Assembly (NCBI RefSeq): GCF_002802965.1
Contig: NZ_NXGA01000001.1
Coordinates: 533,177 to 597,176 of the forward strand
Source of the DNA: Sporolactobacillus pectinivorans
Lineage (GTDB): Bacteria; Bacillota; Bacilli; Bacillales; Sporolactobacillaceae
Reading direction: 5' to 3'
Length of the DNA stretch: 64,000 nt
The stretch's first letter is position 1, and each line of letters begins with the position of its first letter. The notes below the pieces were generated by a model. It made no database searches. It was not told the origin of the DNA and saw only the letters and a list, made by a program, of their open reading frames with translations. Below, one piece after another: positions 43,642-52,046 of the stretch. Position numbers and translations under genes: made by a program.

Positions 43642-44592
43642 TCAGATCTTGTCTTTATAAGCCCTTATTGTCTCATCAAGTCCTTTTTCTAATGAAACGG
43701 TTGGTTCCCAGTCTAAAAGTCTTTTAGCCTTCGTTATATCCGGTTTCCGAGTCGTGGGATCATCGACCGGCCGAGGCTGAAAGACAATTTTGCTACTGGA
43801 TTGCGTTAAGTGTTTTATTTTGTTGGCAAGATCCAGAATAGTTATTTCGGCAGGACTGCCGATATTAATGATTTCTCCAGTGGCTTCTTCTTTTTCCATC
43901 AACCGTTTTAATCCGCGAATGGTATCTGTGACATAACAGAAGGACCGTGTCTGAGTCCCGTCTCCATATACCGTTATATCTTTACCCGTTAAAGCTTGTG
44001 TCACAAAGTTTGAAATGACACGGCCGTCATCATTTGCCAGACCTGCTGAATACGTATTAAAGATCCGCGCGACCTTTACTTTGACATCGTAGAGGGTGTG
44101 GTAAAGGTAGCAATACACTTCACCAAGTCGTTTGGATTCGTCGTAACAGGCCCTTGGACCCCAAGTGTTGACATTTCCTCGATAGGTTTCCGGCTGAGGA
44201 ATGACCTTTGGATCACCGTAGGTCTCACTCGTACTTGTATAGACTATTTTCGCCTGGTTTTTCTTCGCTAATTCAAGCATATTTTCTGTGCCTTGTGTAT
44301 TGACTTCAATTGTTTTTAACGGGTATTTTTGGTAACTTTTTGGAGAAGCAGGCGATGCCAGATGATAGATTTCGTCAATTGTGTTTAAAAGAGGATGTTT
44401 GAGTAACTCAGGAGAACCAATATCCATGTCTATAAAAGTAAACTTTTCTATGTCCAGATCGATCATATTTCTGGGCTTTCCTGTTAATAAGTTATCAATA
44501 CCGATTACCAGGTTCCCCTCATCTATCAACTCTTTTGCCAGATGAGATCCTAAGAAACCCGCTACCCCGGTTACGACGATTTTTTTTCCCAA
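43642..44592 (-). CDS. UDP-glucuronate decarboxylase-like SDR (UDP-xylose synthase)
   Basis: About 316 residues of an extended SDR. VTGVAGFLGSHLAKEL is the NAD-binding loop, IYHLASPASPKSYQKYP and TSTSETYGDPKVIPQPE, with YRGNVNTWGPRACYDESKR (catalytic Tyr and Lys), are the UXS/Arna signature. It should decarboxylate UDP-glucuronate to UDP-xylose, using the product of the UDP-glucose dehydrogenase at 48453. Start: TTG 44592 after GGGGTG is preferred; in-frame ATG/GTG codons up to 44613 are possible. The gene is divergent from the plus-strand transferase pair. Confidence 0.88.
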   Translation of the reverse strand: MGKKIVVTGVAGFLGSHLAKELIDEGNLVIGIDNLLTGKPRNMIDLDIEKFTFIDMDIGSPELLKHPLLNTIDEIYHLASPASPKSYQKYPLKTIEVNTQGTENMLELAKKNQAKIVYTSTSETYGDPKVIPQPETYRGNVNTWGPRACYDESKRLGEVYCYLYHTLYDVKVKVARIFNTYSAGLANDDGRVISNFVTQALTGKDITVYGDGTQTRSFCYVTDTIRGLKRLMEKEEATGEIINIGSPAEITILDLANKIKHLTQSSSKIVFQPRPVDDPTTRKPDITKAKRLLDWEPTVSLEKGLDETIRAYKDKI

Positions 44593-44659
44593 TTTCTGCA
44601 CCCCATTCATCACTTTATTTCATGTTGATAACATATTATGAATGGGGGACATGAATGGT

Positions 44660-45421
44660 ATGGACGTAAAACTCGATTGGAGTGATTTTGTGGTAACAGT
44701 ACTGACTAGCACAATACGGCAGGAGATGTCGGATATGATTTTAGACAATTTCCTGAGACAGAATTACAATCCAAAGGAATTAATCATCCTTTTAAATAAT
44801 AATGAGATAAACGCCGACCAATGGAAGGAAAAAGTAGTGAATGATAACGTTATTCGTGTTTTTCAATTGGATGAAGAAAAGACATTGGGAGAATGTCTTA
44901 ATTTTGGTGGGGAACAATCATTCTTTGATGTCATTGCCAAGTTTGATGACGATGATTACTATTCACCCACCTATTTAACGAATATGGTAGGTCAATTAAA
45001 GGAAAAAAATATTGATGTCATTGGCAAGTCTTCTATATTTGTTTATTTTAAAACCGAGAAAAAACTGAGCTTTTTCAAAAGAAGTAAAAATCCTTTTTAT
45101 ATAAGAAAAGAAAGGGATTTAAAAAGGGCACTGGCAGGCGGAACGCTTATATTTAAAAAGGATGTTCTAAAAAAGGTGCATTTTGCACATTTGAATAAAG
45201 GAGAAGATCTTCAGTTCCAAAAGGATTGTCTCCATCAAGGTTTATCACTGTTCTCAAGCGATCCTTATGATTACGTCCTCTTTCGATATGATCCAAAGCA
45301 TCATCAGCATTCGTGGGAGACAGACAATCAAATCTTTCAACAGCATTGTCAGTTAATATCCGTGACGGAGTCTTTTGAAAATCTGATCCGACGGCCTCAA
45401 ACAAAAGGTTATGCTCCATGA
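44660..45421 (+). CDS. glycosyltransferase, GT2-like (tandem pair, first)
   Basis: About 253 residues with a GT-A type fold: VTVLTSTIRQEMSDMILDNF, LIILLNNNEINADQW, ECLNFGGEQS and a very acidic metal site FDVIAKFDDDDYYSPTYL. VIGKSSIFVYFKTEKKLSFF and GEDLQFQKDCLHQGL follow. It resembles the next gene throughout, so the pair is a tandem duplication. GGGGGA at 44644-44649 favours ATG 44660 over 44651. The stop overlaps the next start by 4 bp. Confidence 0.82.
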   Translation: MDVKLDWSDFVVTVLTSTIRQEMSDMILDNFLRQNYNPKELIILLNNNEINADQWKEKVVNDNVIRVFQLDEEKTLGECLNFGGEQSFFDVIAKFDDDDYYSPTYLTNMVGQLKEKNIDVIGKSSIFVYFKTEKKLSFFKRSKNPFYIRKERDLKRALAGGTLIFKKDVLKKVHFAHLNKGEDLQFQKDCLHQGLSLFSSDPYDYVLFRYDPKHHQHSWETDNQIFQQHCQLISVTESFENLIRRPQTKGYAP

Positions 45422-46152
45422 TTTCCGTTGTCGTCTCAACTTACCGTCCGCAATTTATCGACAATATCATTGAAAACTTTTCAAAACAAACGCTTGTAGA
45501 AAAAGAGCTGATCTTGATCCTTAACACCGGGGATATAGATGTTTTTCCTTTTAAAAAAAAGCTTGCAGAGTGCGGTGTTCGTGGTGTTATCTATCCTTTA
45601 TCAGCCGATATAAGTCTCGGTGAATGTCTTAATCAAGGGGCAAAAAGAGCAAGTTATCCTACGATCGCTAAATTTGATGATGATGATTATTATGGAAAAT
45701 ATTATTTAGAGGAAGCCCAGCATGTACTAACCGAAACAGGTGCTGAAGTCATTGGAAAGCGATCCTTTTTCATTTACTTTAAAAACAAGAACGAGCTTCG
45801 ATTATATAATCCCAATCATGAGCACGTCTGGGTTTTGAATCATGGACAGTCTGCTTATAAAAGAACTTATTTTTTTAGCGGGGCAACTTTAGTCATCAAA
45901 AAGCGTATCGCTGAAACTTACCCCTTTCCAAATACCAATGTTGGAGAAGACAACTGGTTTCAAAAGAACTGTTTTCTCAATGAAATCAAGATGTATGCTA
46001 CATCTAAAATGAATTATGCTTATTTAAGATATCCGTCACCGCATCATCATACTTCTGAGAGTCAGGACTTTTTGTTAAAGAAGAAAAGTAATTGGGTCAC
46101 CCGCACAATGAATTTTAATCTCGTGGTAGATCAGATAAGTCCTGAGTATTAG
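45418..46152 (+). CDS. glycosyltransferase, GT2-like (tandem pair, second)
   Basis: A 244-residue paralogue of the preceding gene: ISVVVSTYRPQFIDNIIENF, ISLGECLNQGAKRASYPTIAK, FDDDDYYGKYYLEEAQ, VIGKRSFFIYFKNKNELRLY, GEDNWFQKNCFLNEIKMYAT. The FDDDDYY metal site and the GED general-base motif are both kept, so both copies are probably active. Translational coupling (ATGA) points to equal amounts of the two proteins. The repeat protein follows 150 bp downstream on the same strand and may be their acceptor (inference). Confidence 0.84.
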   Translation: MISVVVSTYRPQFIDNIIENFSKQTLVEKELILILNTGDIDVFPFKKKLAECGVRGVIYPLSADISLGECLNQGAKRASYPTIAKFDDDDYYGKYYLEEAQHVLTETGAEVIGKRSFFIYFKNKNELRLYNPNHEHVWVLNHGQSAYKRTYFFSGATLVIKKRIAETYPFPNTNVGEDNWFQKNCFLNEIKMYATSKMNYAYLRYPSPHHHTSESQDFLLKKKSNWVTRTMNFNLVVDQISPEY

Positions 46153-46302
46153 ATGTGTTTAATGTCTACAGTTCCTGTCTGCGTTCAGTGATGCTGGAAA
46201 ACAGGCTCCTTCACTATTTTCAATCGGACTAGGTTTGAGCACTACCAAGCGGCGATCCTACCGAATATGGTACAAATGAGAAAATAATGAGGGGTGAAAA
46301 GA

Positions 46303-46788
46303 TTGGGCGATAAAAAAAAGTATGATGACCAAAACGAGCATCGCGAAGATAAAGAGGATAGCAAGTACTTAAAAAGAGAACATCATGATAACAAAGAGGA
46401 CAGCAAGTGCTTAAAAAGAGAGCATCACGAAAATAAAGAGGACAGCAAGCGCTTAAAAAGAGAACATCACGAAAATAAAGAGGACAGCAAGTGCTTAAAA
46501 AAAGAACATCATGACAATAAGGAGAATAGTAAGCGTTCAAAAAAAGAACATTGTGATCACGATTCCTGCCAGAGCTGTATCTGTCAACTGTTAAGGAAGG
46601 CGGGGCAAGGAACCATGGTCAGGCTGGTTACTGATTCAGGGGACATCATTGAAGGGAAATTTATTGGGTTTAGTGAGGAGAAATGCTGTGCAATAATTGA
46701 GGTTAATGAAATTGTCTCGCCGCCTATTCCGTGTGAAGTAGTCTTTGTTGATTGTCTGAAAATTGAAAGCCTAGTTTTTATTAACTAA
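46303..46788 (+). CDS. repeat-bearing CgeA/DUF2642-like spore-surface protein
   Basis: A 161-residue protein starting TTG after GAGGGG. Residues 15-84 are five 14-residue charged repeats of the type NKEDSKCLKREHHE. A Cys-rich linker (CDHDSCQSCICQLL) then leads to a C-terminal domain, GTMVRLVTDSGDIIEGKFIG, with KCCAIIEV and VVFVDCLKIESLVFI. This domain looks like the small beta-barrel (DUF2642) of CgeA-type spore crust proteins. Cys in the repeats could cross-link, and Ser could carry glycans. It lies among glycosyltransferase genes, as cgeA does beside cgeB/cgeD in Bacillus. The family assignment is by resemblance only. Confidence 0.65.
   Translation: MGDKKKYDDQNEHREDKEDSKYLKREHHDNKEDSKCLKREHHENKEDSKRLKREHHENKEDSKCLKKEHHDNKENSKRSKKEHCDHDSCQSCICQLLRKAGQGTMVRLVTDSGDIIEGKFIGFSEEKCCAIIEVNEIVSPPIPCEVVFVDCLKIESLVFIN
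46345..46554 (+). repeat. five in-frame 42-bp tandem repeats
   Basis: Five consecutive 42-bp units encode the 14-residue repeat. Units 2-4 are nearly identical at DNA level, the outer ones more diverged. The unit length of two heptads keeps charged residues in register. Confidence 0.9.
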
Positions 46789-46876
46789 GGAAGCAAATGA
46801 TATGGGTCAGACACAGGGCTTACGCATTTAAAAAGTAGAAGAATATTTTCCCAGAAAACGGTAAACAAACGTTCCG

Positions 46877-47233
46877 GTGAATGTTTATGCAGGGCATATC
46901 AAAAAAACTGTTCTAATGTATGGTGACGGAGAACAAATACGCGATTTTACGTATGTTGGTGATTGTGTTGAAAGAACTCTTTCCATACTTTATGCAAATA
47001 AGATTATCGTGAAAACTATTAATATTGGCGGAACAGAAAGAGCTTCTATCCTAGATGTCATTACCATCATCAGAAAGATTCTGAAAGAGGGAGTCAGGAT
47101 AAATTTTATCGGGCAGCCTAAAGGTGACTCAACGGTTGTGGTTTATCGAGCCGAAAGACATCCTTATTTCATGAAGTGGAAAGGCTGCCTATATCAGTCA
47201 CCGTCCCATTTGTTTTTCGTCTCAATGTTTTAA
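46877..47233 (+). pseudogene. NAD-dependent epimerase, C-terminal fragment
   Basis: The frame encodes the last third of an extended SDR epimerase: VLMYGDGEQIRDFTYVGDCV, INIGGTERASILDVITIIRK and FIGQPKGDSTVVVYRAE. Thereafter it loses the family pattern. The Rossmann part and catalytic Tyr-x-x-x-Lys are missing. It may be the relic of a second UDP-sugar epimerase or decarboxylase of this locus. Confidence 0.75.
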
Positions 47234-47577
47234 TTTGGTTCATCAGTCGGCGTAATGGTGTAGTAGCGGATGTGGACCATTCTTTGACTCGACTTCGATG
47301 GGTCAGATGCTTTTATTAGCGAGCCTATCTGTAACGTCCATGGCGATCTGCATCTTCACTGACTGGATTTGATTTACACTGTTTCAGTATGTCTTGACAT
47401 TCCTCTCGGCATTTAAGGCTGTCCCATTCTATTTTTAATCTATTCTCAAAATTCCGCCTATTAAGTAAATTTTAATAGAGTCCGCCTGAATTTCTAATAC
47501 CGCTTATTAGTTTTTTAATTTGCAGATAACTATAAAATACCCTTTATACTATCGGACAACTTACTCTTAGTTCACTT
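47234..47577. other. gene-poor stretch
   Basis: No gene or clear repeat; it presumably holds the galU promoter near 47530-47600. Confidence 0.5.
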
Positions 47578-47613
47578 ATGAATACATTGTTAGCAGAGAA
47601 AGGTGACTTAAAT

Positions 47614-48456
47614 ATGGTCAGAAAAGCGATTATTCCTGCGGCAGGGTTTGGAACGAGGAACCTGCCTATTACAAAAGTCTTGCCAAAAGAAATGATGCCT
47701 ATTTGTGGTCGACCCGCTATTGATTATATCGTTCAGGAAGCGATTGATTCAGGAATTGAACAGATTTTAATTGTTGTATCCAAGAATAAGAATATGATTC
47801 TTGATTACTTTGATAGATCTCTAGAGTTAGAAGCCTATTTAGAAATGAAAAATAAAACAGATTTATTAAAGAAACTGGATCAGCCTAAAATTTATATTCA
47901 ATATATCCGTCAGCCTTATCCTGCAGGTCTGGGGGATGCAGTTCGATTGGGCAAGTTTTTTGTTGGTCAAGAACCTTTTGCCGTTTTGCTTCCCGATGAA
48001 ATTGTTGTTTCACAAGATAAAACGGCATTGCGTCAATTAATTGAAAGACACAATACGCTAAAAGGGAATGTACTTGGGTTAAAACGCGTGGCTCCATCTG
48101 AGCTTAAGAGCTATGGGGTGATTGATCCTCAGAAATTGGACGACACAACCTTTAAACTTAAAAATATTATAGAAAAGGCGCAGGATTCCTTTCCATCGAA
48201 TTTAGCCGTTGTGGGGAGGTATATCCTTGAACCTACTATATTCGGCTATTTAGACCGGCTGCAACCAGGTGTTGGTTCAGAAATTCAATTAACAGATGCC
48301 ATTAAAGCGATGTTAAGCGATGTGCCCAGCTATGGCATAGAGATTGCCGGGCAGCGATTTGATATTTCGAAAATGCCGGAGTATGTGTCTCTCATTAATT
48401 TATTATGTGGTTCGGCTCATCGTGAGGATGAACATTTTGGGGGGGACTTGTCATAA
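47614..48456 (+). CDS. galU: UTP-glucose-1-phosphate uridylyltransferase
   Basis: A 280-residue nucleotidyltransferase: AIIPAAGFGTRNLPITKVLPKEMMPI is the GxGTR/PKEM signature, then YIRQPYPAGLGDAVRLGKFF, FAVLLPDEIVV with the metal-binding Asp, SYGVIDP and VVGRYIL. It makes UDP-glucose from glucose 1-phosphate and UTP, the precursor for UDP-glucuronate, UDP-xylose and UDP-galactose in this locus. The ATG at 47614 follows AAAGGTGA; codons back to 47578 are unlikely. Its stop overlaps the ATA start of the next gene. Confidence 0.92.
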   Translation: MVRKAIIPAAGFGTRNLPITKVLPKEMMPICGRPAIDYIVQEAIDSGIEQILIVVSKNKNMILDYFDRSLELEAYLEMKNKTDLLKKLDQPKIYIQYIRQPYPAGLGDAVRLGKFFVGQEPFAVLLPDEIVVSQDKTALRQLIERHNTLKGNVLGLKRVAPSELKSYGVIDPQKLDDTTFKLKNIIEKAQDSFPSNLAVVGRYILEPTIFGYLDRLQPGVGSEIQLTDAIKAMLSDVPSYGIEIAGQRFDISKMPEYVSLINLLCGSAHREDEHFGGDLS

Positions 48457-49736
48457 AAATTTTAATTGTTGGAACGGGTTACGTTGGTACAACCACAGCG
48501 CTTGTTTTCTGTGAAAAGGGTCATCAGGTAACAGGACTTGATGTTGATGGAGAGAAAATAAAGAGATTGCAATCCGGTCAGCTTCATTTTTTTGAACCTG
48601 GATTAGATGAACTATTAAAAAAACATTTAAGGGAAGGAAAGCTCTCTTTTACACAAAATGAATCAAAGGCCATTGAAGAAAACGACATCATTTTTATTTG
48701 TGTTGGAACACCCCAAGATAAGGATGGAAGTGCCGATCTTAGCTACGTTCAAAATGTGGCTGAACGGATTGGAGAGAACTTGAATGACTATAAAGTCATT
48801 GTCGATAAGAGTACCGTACCTGTAGGAACTGCTGACAAGGTTGCAAAATGGATCAAACTACATCAAGAAAAAAACATCTCATTTGATGTGGTTTCTAATC
48901 CGGAGTTTCTTCGCGAAGGGTCAGCGCTCCAGGATGCTTTGCAACCTGATCGAATTGTCATCGGTCATTCAAGTGACAAAGCTCTGCACCTTATGCGGGA
49001 ACTTTATAAGGATTTTAATTGTCCATTCGTTGAGACAACGCCAAAAACAGCTGAAATGATCAAGTATGCCGCCAACTCTTTTTTGGCCTTAAAAATATCG
49101 TATATAAATGAACTGGCGCGACTATGTGATGTCTTAGGGCTTGAAATTGATGATATATCAAGAGGAATCGGTCTTGACCATCGAATTGGCGAGGCTTTTC
49201 TAAAAGCCGGTATCGGGTATGGAGGGTCTTGTTTCCCAAAGGATGTCAGTGCCCTACTCAAAATAGCTGAAACGAACCATCAATCGCTTTCTATTTTGGA
49301 AACAGCCGTGAAAGTCAACAAAACGCAGCCAAAATATTTTATTGAAAAACTTCAAGCTGCCCTGGGTAGTTTGGAAAACAAAGTGATTGCCGTTCTCGGA
49401 TTAGCATTTAAACCCGATACGGATGATACACGTGAATCGCCAAGCTTTAAAATAATTAATGAACTGATAAAAGAGGGATCAAAGGTAAAGGTTCATGATC
49501 CAGTCGTGAAAATTGGATCGAGGCAATCCCTAAAACAAGCAGGCACTGTTGAGGAATGCGTTTCAGATACTGACGCCATCATCCTATGTACGGATTGGGA
49601 ACAGTATAATGCTATTGATTGGCCATCGGTCAGAAAACGGGTGCGATTCCCTTTTATTGTTGATGGTAAAAATATGCTGAATCCAAACGAAATGAAACAT
49701 GCAGGTTTTGGTTATTACGCAATCGGGAAAAGTTAA
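48453..49736 (+). CDS. ugd: UDP-glucose 6-dehydrogenase, with ATA start
   Basis: A 427-residue enzyme oxidising UDP-glucose to UDP-glucuronate with two NAD. The N-terminus KILIVGTGYVGTTTALVF is the Rossmann loop; ICVGTPQDKDGSADLSYV, KSTVPVGTADK, NPEFLREGSALQD, and the catalytic Cys260 in GYGGSCFPKD follow. No ATG, GTG or TTG lies in this frame between the stop at 48429 and 48567, which is beyond the Rossmann loop. The only place for a start is ATA at 48453, which overlaps the galU TAA as ATAA and has GGGGGG 8 bases before it. It looks like an ATGA overlap with G changed to A. Confidence 0.9.
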   Translation: MKILIVGTGYVGTTTALVFCEKGHQVTGLDVDGEKIKRLQSGQLHFFEPGLDELLKKHLREGKLSFTQNESKAIEENDIIFICVGTPQDKDGSADLSYVQNVAERIGENLNDYKVIVDKSTVPVGTADKVAKWIKLHQEKNISFDVVSNPEFLREGSALQDALQPDRIVIGHSSDKALHLMRELYKDFNCPFVETTPKTAEMIKYAANSFLALKISYINELARLCDVLGLEIDDISRGIGLDHRIGEAFLKAGIGYGGSCFPKDVSALLKIAETNHQSLSILETAVKVNKTQPKYFIEKLQAALGSLENKVIAVLGLAFKPDTDDTRESPSFKIINELIKEGSKVKVHDPVVKIGSRQSLKQAGTVEECVSDTDAIILCTDWEQYNAIDWPSVRKRVRFPFIVDGKNMLNPNEMKHAGFGYYAIGKS

Positions 49737-49873
49737 TCGTCTAATAATGATAAGTAACTTTATCAGCTATTACCAGCGCTTTCAATGGAGAAGCATTCAT
49801 TAGTAAAGTTGTTAAAAGTATATATTAATCATCGGTTTAACAGGTACTACTGAAGACTAGGAGGGTGTTATCC

Positions 49874-50863
49874 ATGATTCTGGTAACAGGCGGGGCGGGC
49901 TATATAGGGAGCCATGTCACAAGAGAATTAATAAACCAAGGCTATAAAGTCATCGTATTGGACAATTTATCAACCGGACACCAATCGGCCGTTGACCGGA
50001 GAGCTATTTTTAAATTAGGTGATATTAGTGATCGTCAACTGCTAGATGACTTATTTAATCAATACGATATCACAGCTGTTATGCATTTTGCTGCCCATTG
50101 TCTGGTTGGTGAATCCGTCCAGAATCCGCTAAAGTATTACAATAACAATGTTGGCAAGACAACGCGACTGATTCAAAGCATGACAAAGAATAAAGTGAAT
50201 AAATTAATTTTTTCGTCAACCTGTGCCATCTATGGCAAGCCCGAACAGGATTCAATAACGGAACAACTACCGAAAAATCCGATTAACCCCTATGGAAGAT
50301 CTAAGCTCATGATCGAGACGATTTTAAACGACACCTCAAAAAGTGATGGATTAAGTTACATTTCGCTTAGATATTTTAACGCGGCGGGGGCTCATTTCTC
50401 TGGTGAGATTGGTGAGGACCACGATCCGGAAACACATTTAATTCCAAATATCCTAAGACATTTGCAAGGGGCTACAGAAGAAATAGACGTTTACGGAAAT
50501 GATTATGATACTCCTGACGGCACCTGTATCAGGGATTATATCCATGTTCAAGATTTATCGAGCGCACATATTCTTGCTTTAAAACACCTTTTATCACAAC
50601 CTAGAATAGGGTTGCAGTATAATCTGGGCAATGGAAAAGGACACTCCGTAAAAGAAGTGATCAGCGAATGCGAACGGATAACAAATAAAAAAGCCAAGGT
50701 TAACTATGCGCCCAGAAGACCGGGTGATCCACCAATTTTAGTTGCTTCATCCTCTAAAATAAAGAAGGAATTAGGATGGGCCCCAATTTATACCTTGACA
50801 GACATTGTCCGTTCAGCCTGGGAATGGCTTCTCAAACATCCAGACGGCTATGAATCATTTTGA
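49874..50863 (+). CDS. galE: UDP-glucose 4-epimerase
   Basis: A 329-residue epimerase: ILVTGGAGYIGSHVTREL, LDNLSTGHQSAV, VMHFAAHCLVGESVQNPLKYY, catalytic Ser in IFSSTCAIYG, and NPYGRSKLMIE with Tyr and Lys. YFNAAGA and GTCIRDYIHVQDL are typical GalE stretches. It interconverts UDP-glucose and UDP-galactose in the cytosol. Start 49874 is set by AGGAGGG ending at 49865. It follows ugd by 137 bp and ends with its own terminator. Confidence 0.95.
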   Translation: MILVTGGAGYIGSHVTRELINQGYKVIVLDNLSTGHQSAVDRRAIFKLGDISDRQLLDDLFNQYDITAVMHFAAHCLVGESVQNPLKYYNNNVGKTTRLIQSMTKNKVNKLIFSSTCAIYGKPEQDSITEQLPKNPINPYGRSKLMIETILNDTSKSDGLSYISLRYFNAAGAHFSGEIGEDHDPETHLIPNILRHLQGATEEIDVYGNDYDTPDGTCIRDYIHVQDLSSAHILALKHLLSQPRIGLQYNLGNGKGHSVKEVISECERITNKKAKVNYAPRRPGDPPILVASSSKIKKELGWAPIYTLTDIVRSAWEWLLKHPDGYESF

Positions 50864-50896
50864 GATTAGATTAATACGGAGTTATTTAGATCGTAC

Positions 50897-50920
50897 AATG
50901 GGGACTTCCCCATTTTTATT
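50897..50920 (+). terminator. terminator of galE
   Basis: AATGGGG / CCCCATT with an ACTT loop is followed by TTTATTTTT, 34 bp after the stop. Confidence 0.8.
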
Positions 50921-51024
50921 TTTCATCCTGATTATAAGTTCCGGATCGTTATCTTTATGAATAAATTAATTCTGATAGAATAACAAATCGAAAATGAGAA
51001 ATTGAATACGAGGAGTGAACGGCC

Positions 51025-51768
51025 ATAAGTCACTCAAAACTTTCTGTACCTGAAGTCAAATTTAAATTACATCCAAAAAGTAATATGATTATTTGCAGCA
51101 GCGCAACCGGAGAGATGTATGAAACGGAATTGAAGATCATGAAGCCTACGGTTAAAGCATATGCAAAAAAACATCACATGGATACGATTTTCATTACGGA
51201 GCGCTTCGATTCAGGCAGGCCAGCATCATGGGATAAAATTATAATTTTATATAATTTGTTAAAACATTACGATATTGTCATGTGGATAGATGCGGATGCA
51301 ATATTTTTAGATACCAGTTTAGATATACGAAACCAATTAAACGAAGATCATGTTATGTTTATGGTGACGCATTACGGAAGGTCGCCAATCTGGCCTAATG
51401 GTGGATTAATTGTTGCAAAAAAGAACAAAAAAACCTTTGATTTATTAAATAAAATATGGAATAAAACAGATGTGATCGACCATCCATGGTGGGAACAGCA
51501 AGCTATTATTAATGTATTAGGATATGAAAACTCCTATCATGACATAATTTCCTACCATCCTAACAAATATAGCAACCTTATTGGTATGTTAGATCTTAGA
51601 TGGAACAGCAGACCATTAGATGGTGATTTAGCTGAAAACCCTATTATAATGCATTATTGCGGTCTTCCTCATGAAATCAGGATTAATAAAATGGTATCTT
51701 GCTATCGTATTTTTAAAAATAGAAAGAGACTAGATAAATATAGGAAATACAACAGTCAATTGAGGTAA
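51025..51768 (+). CDS. GT34-like transferase, with probable ATA start
   Basis: A 247-residue paralogue of 42923-43621: MIICSSATGEMYETELKIMK, SWDKIIILYNLLKHYDIVMW with the DxD in IDADAIFLD, WPNGGLIVAKKNKKTF and HPWWEQQAIINVLG. Only ATG 51085 is canonical, but it lies inside the first strand of the fold and has no ribosome binding site. ATA at 51025 has AGGAG 9 bases upstream and gives an N-terminal extension of 20 residues (starting SHSKLSVPEVKF). The context CGGCCATAA recurs at the start of the paralogue. UDP-galactose or UDP-xylose is the likely donor by family. Confidence 0.82.
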   Translation: MSHSKLSVPEVKFKLHPKSNMIICSSATGEMYETELKIMKPTVKAYAKKHHMDTIFITERFDSGRPASWDKIIILYNLLKHYDIVMWIDADAIFLDTSLDIRNQLNEDHVMFMVTHYGRSPIWPNGGLIVAKKNKKTFDLLNKIWNKTDVIDHPWWEQQAIINVLGYENSYHDIISYHPNKYSNLIGMLDLRWNSRPLDGDLAENPIIMHYCGLPHEIRINKMVSCYRIFKNRKRLDKYRKYNSQLR

Positions 51769-52046
51769 ATTCATTGCTCCATCCTATAATAAGGTTCTGT
51801 TTTGCACCGGATTCCACTTTGGTACGTGCTTTTCCTCGGACAATCGGGTAAACATGAGGCTGACAGTCTTTTATACAGGGGACATGGTTTCGACACATGA
51901 TCCCCTGCTGACAATCAACTTACTAATAAACACCAAGTTCCGATAGTGTTTCGGCGATAATTATGAGAGTGGACTTCGTTACAAAAATTCTGTTAACGAC
52001 CTCTTGAGTCATCTTATTATTTATTATTGTTAAGTAACTGTTTCCA

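Noticed and set aside
46229-46540. 103-codon minus-strand frame with Cys/Tyr repeats
   Set aside because: It is the antisense of the 42-bp repeats of the plus-strand gene.
46922-46934. GGTGACGGAGAAC resembling the core of the dispersed repeat
   Set aside because: It encodes the conserved YGDGEQ of the epimerase fragment and has no arms.
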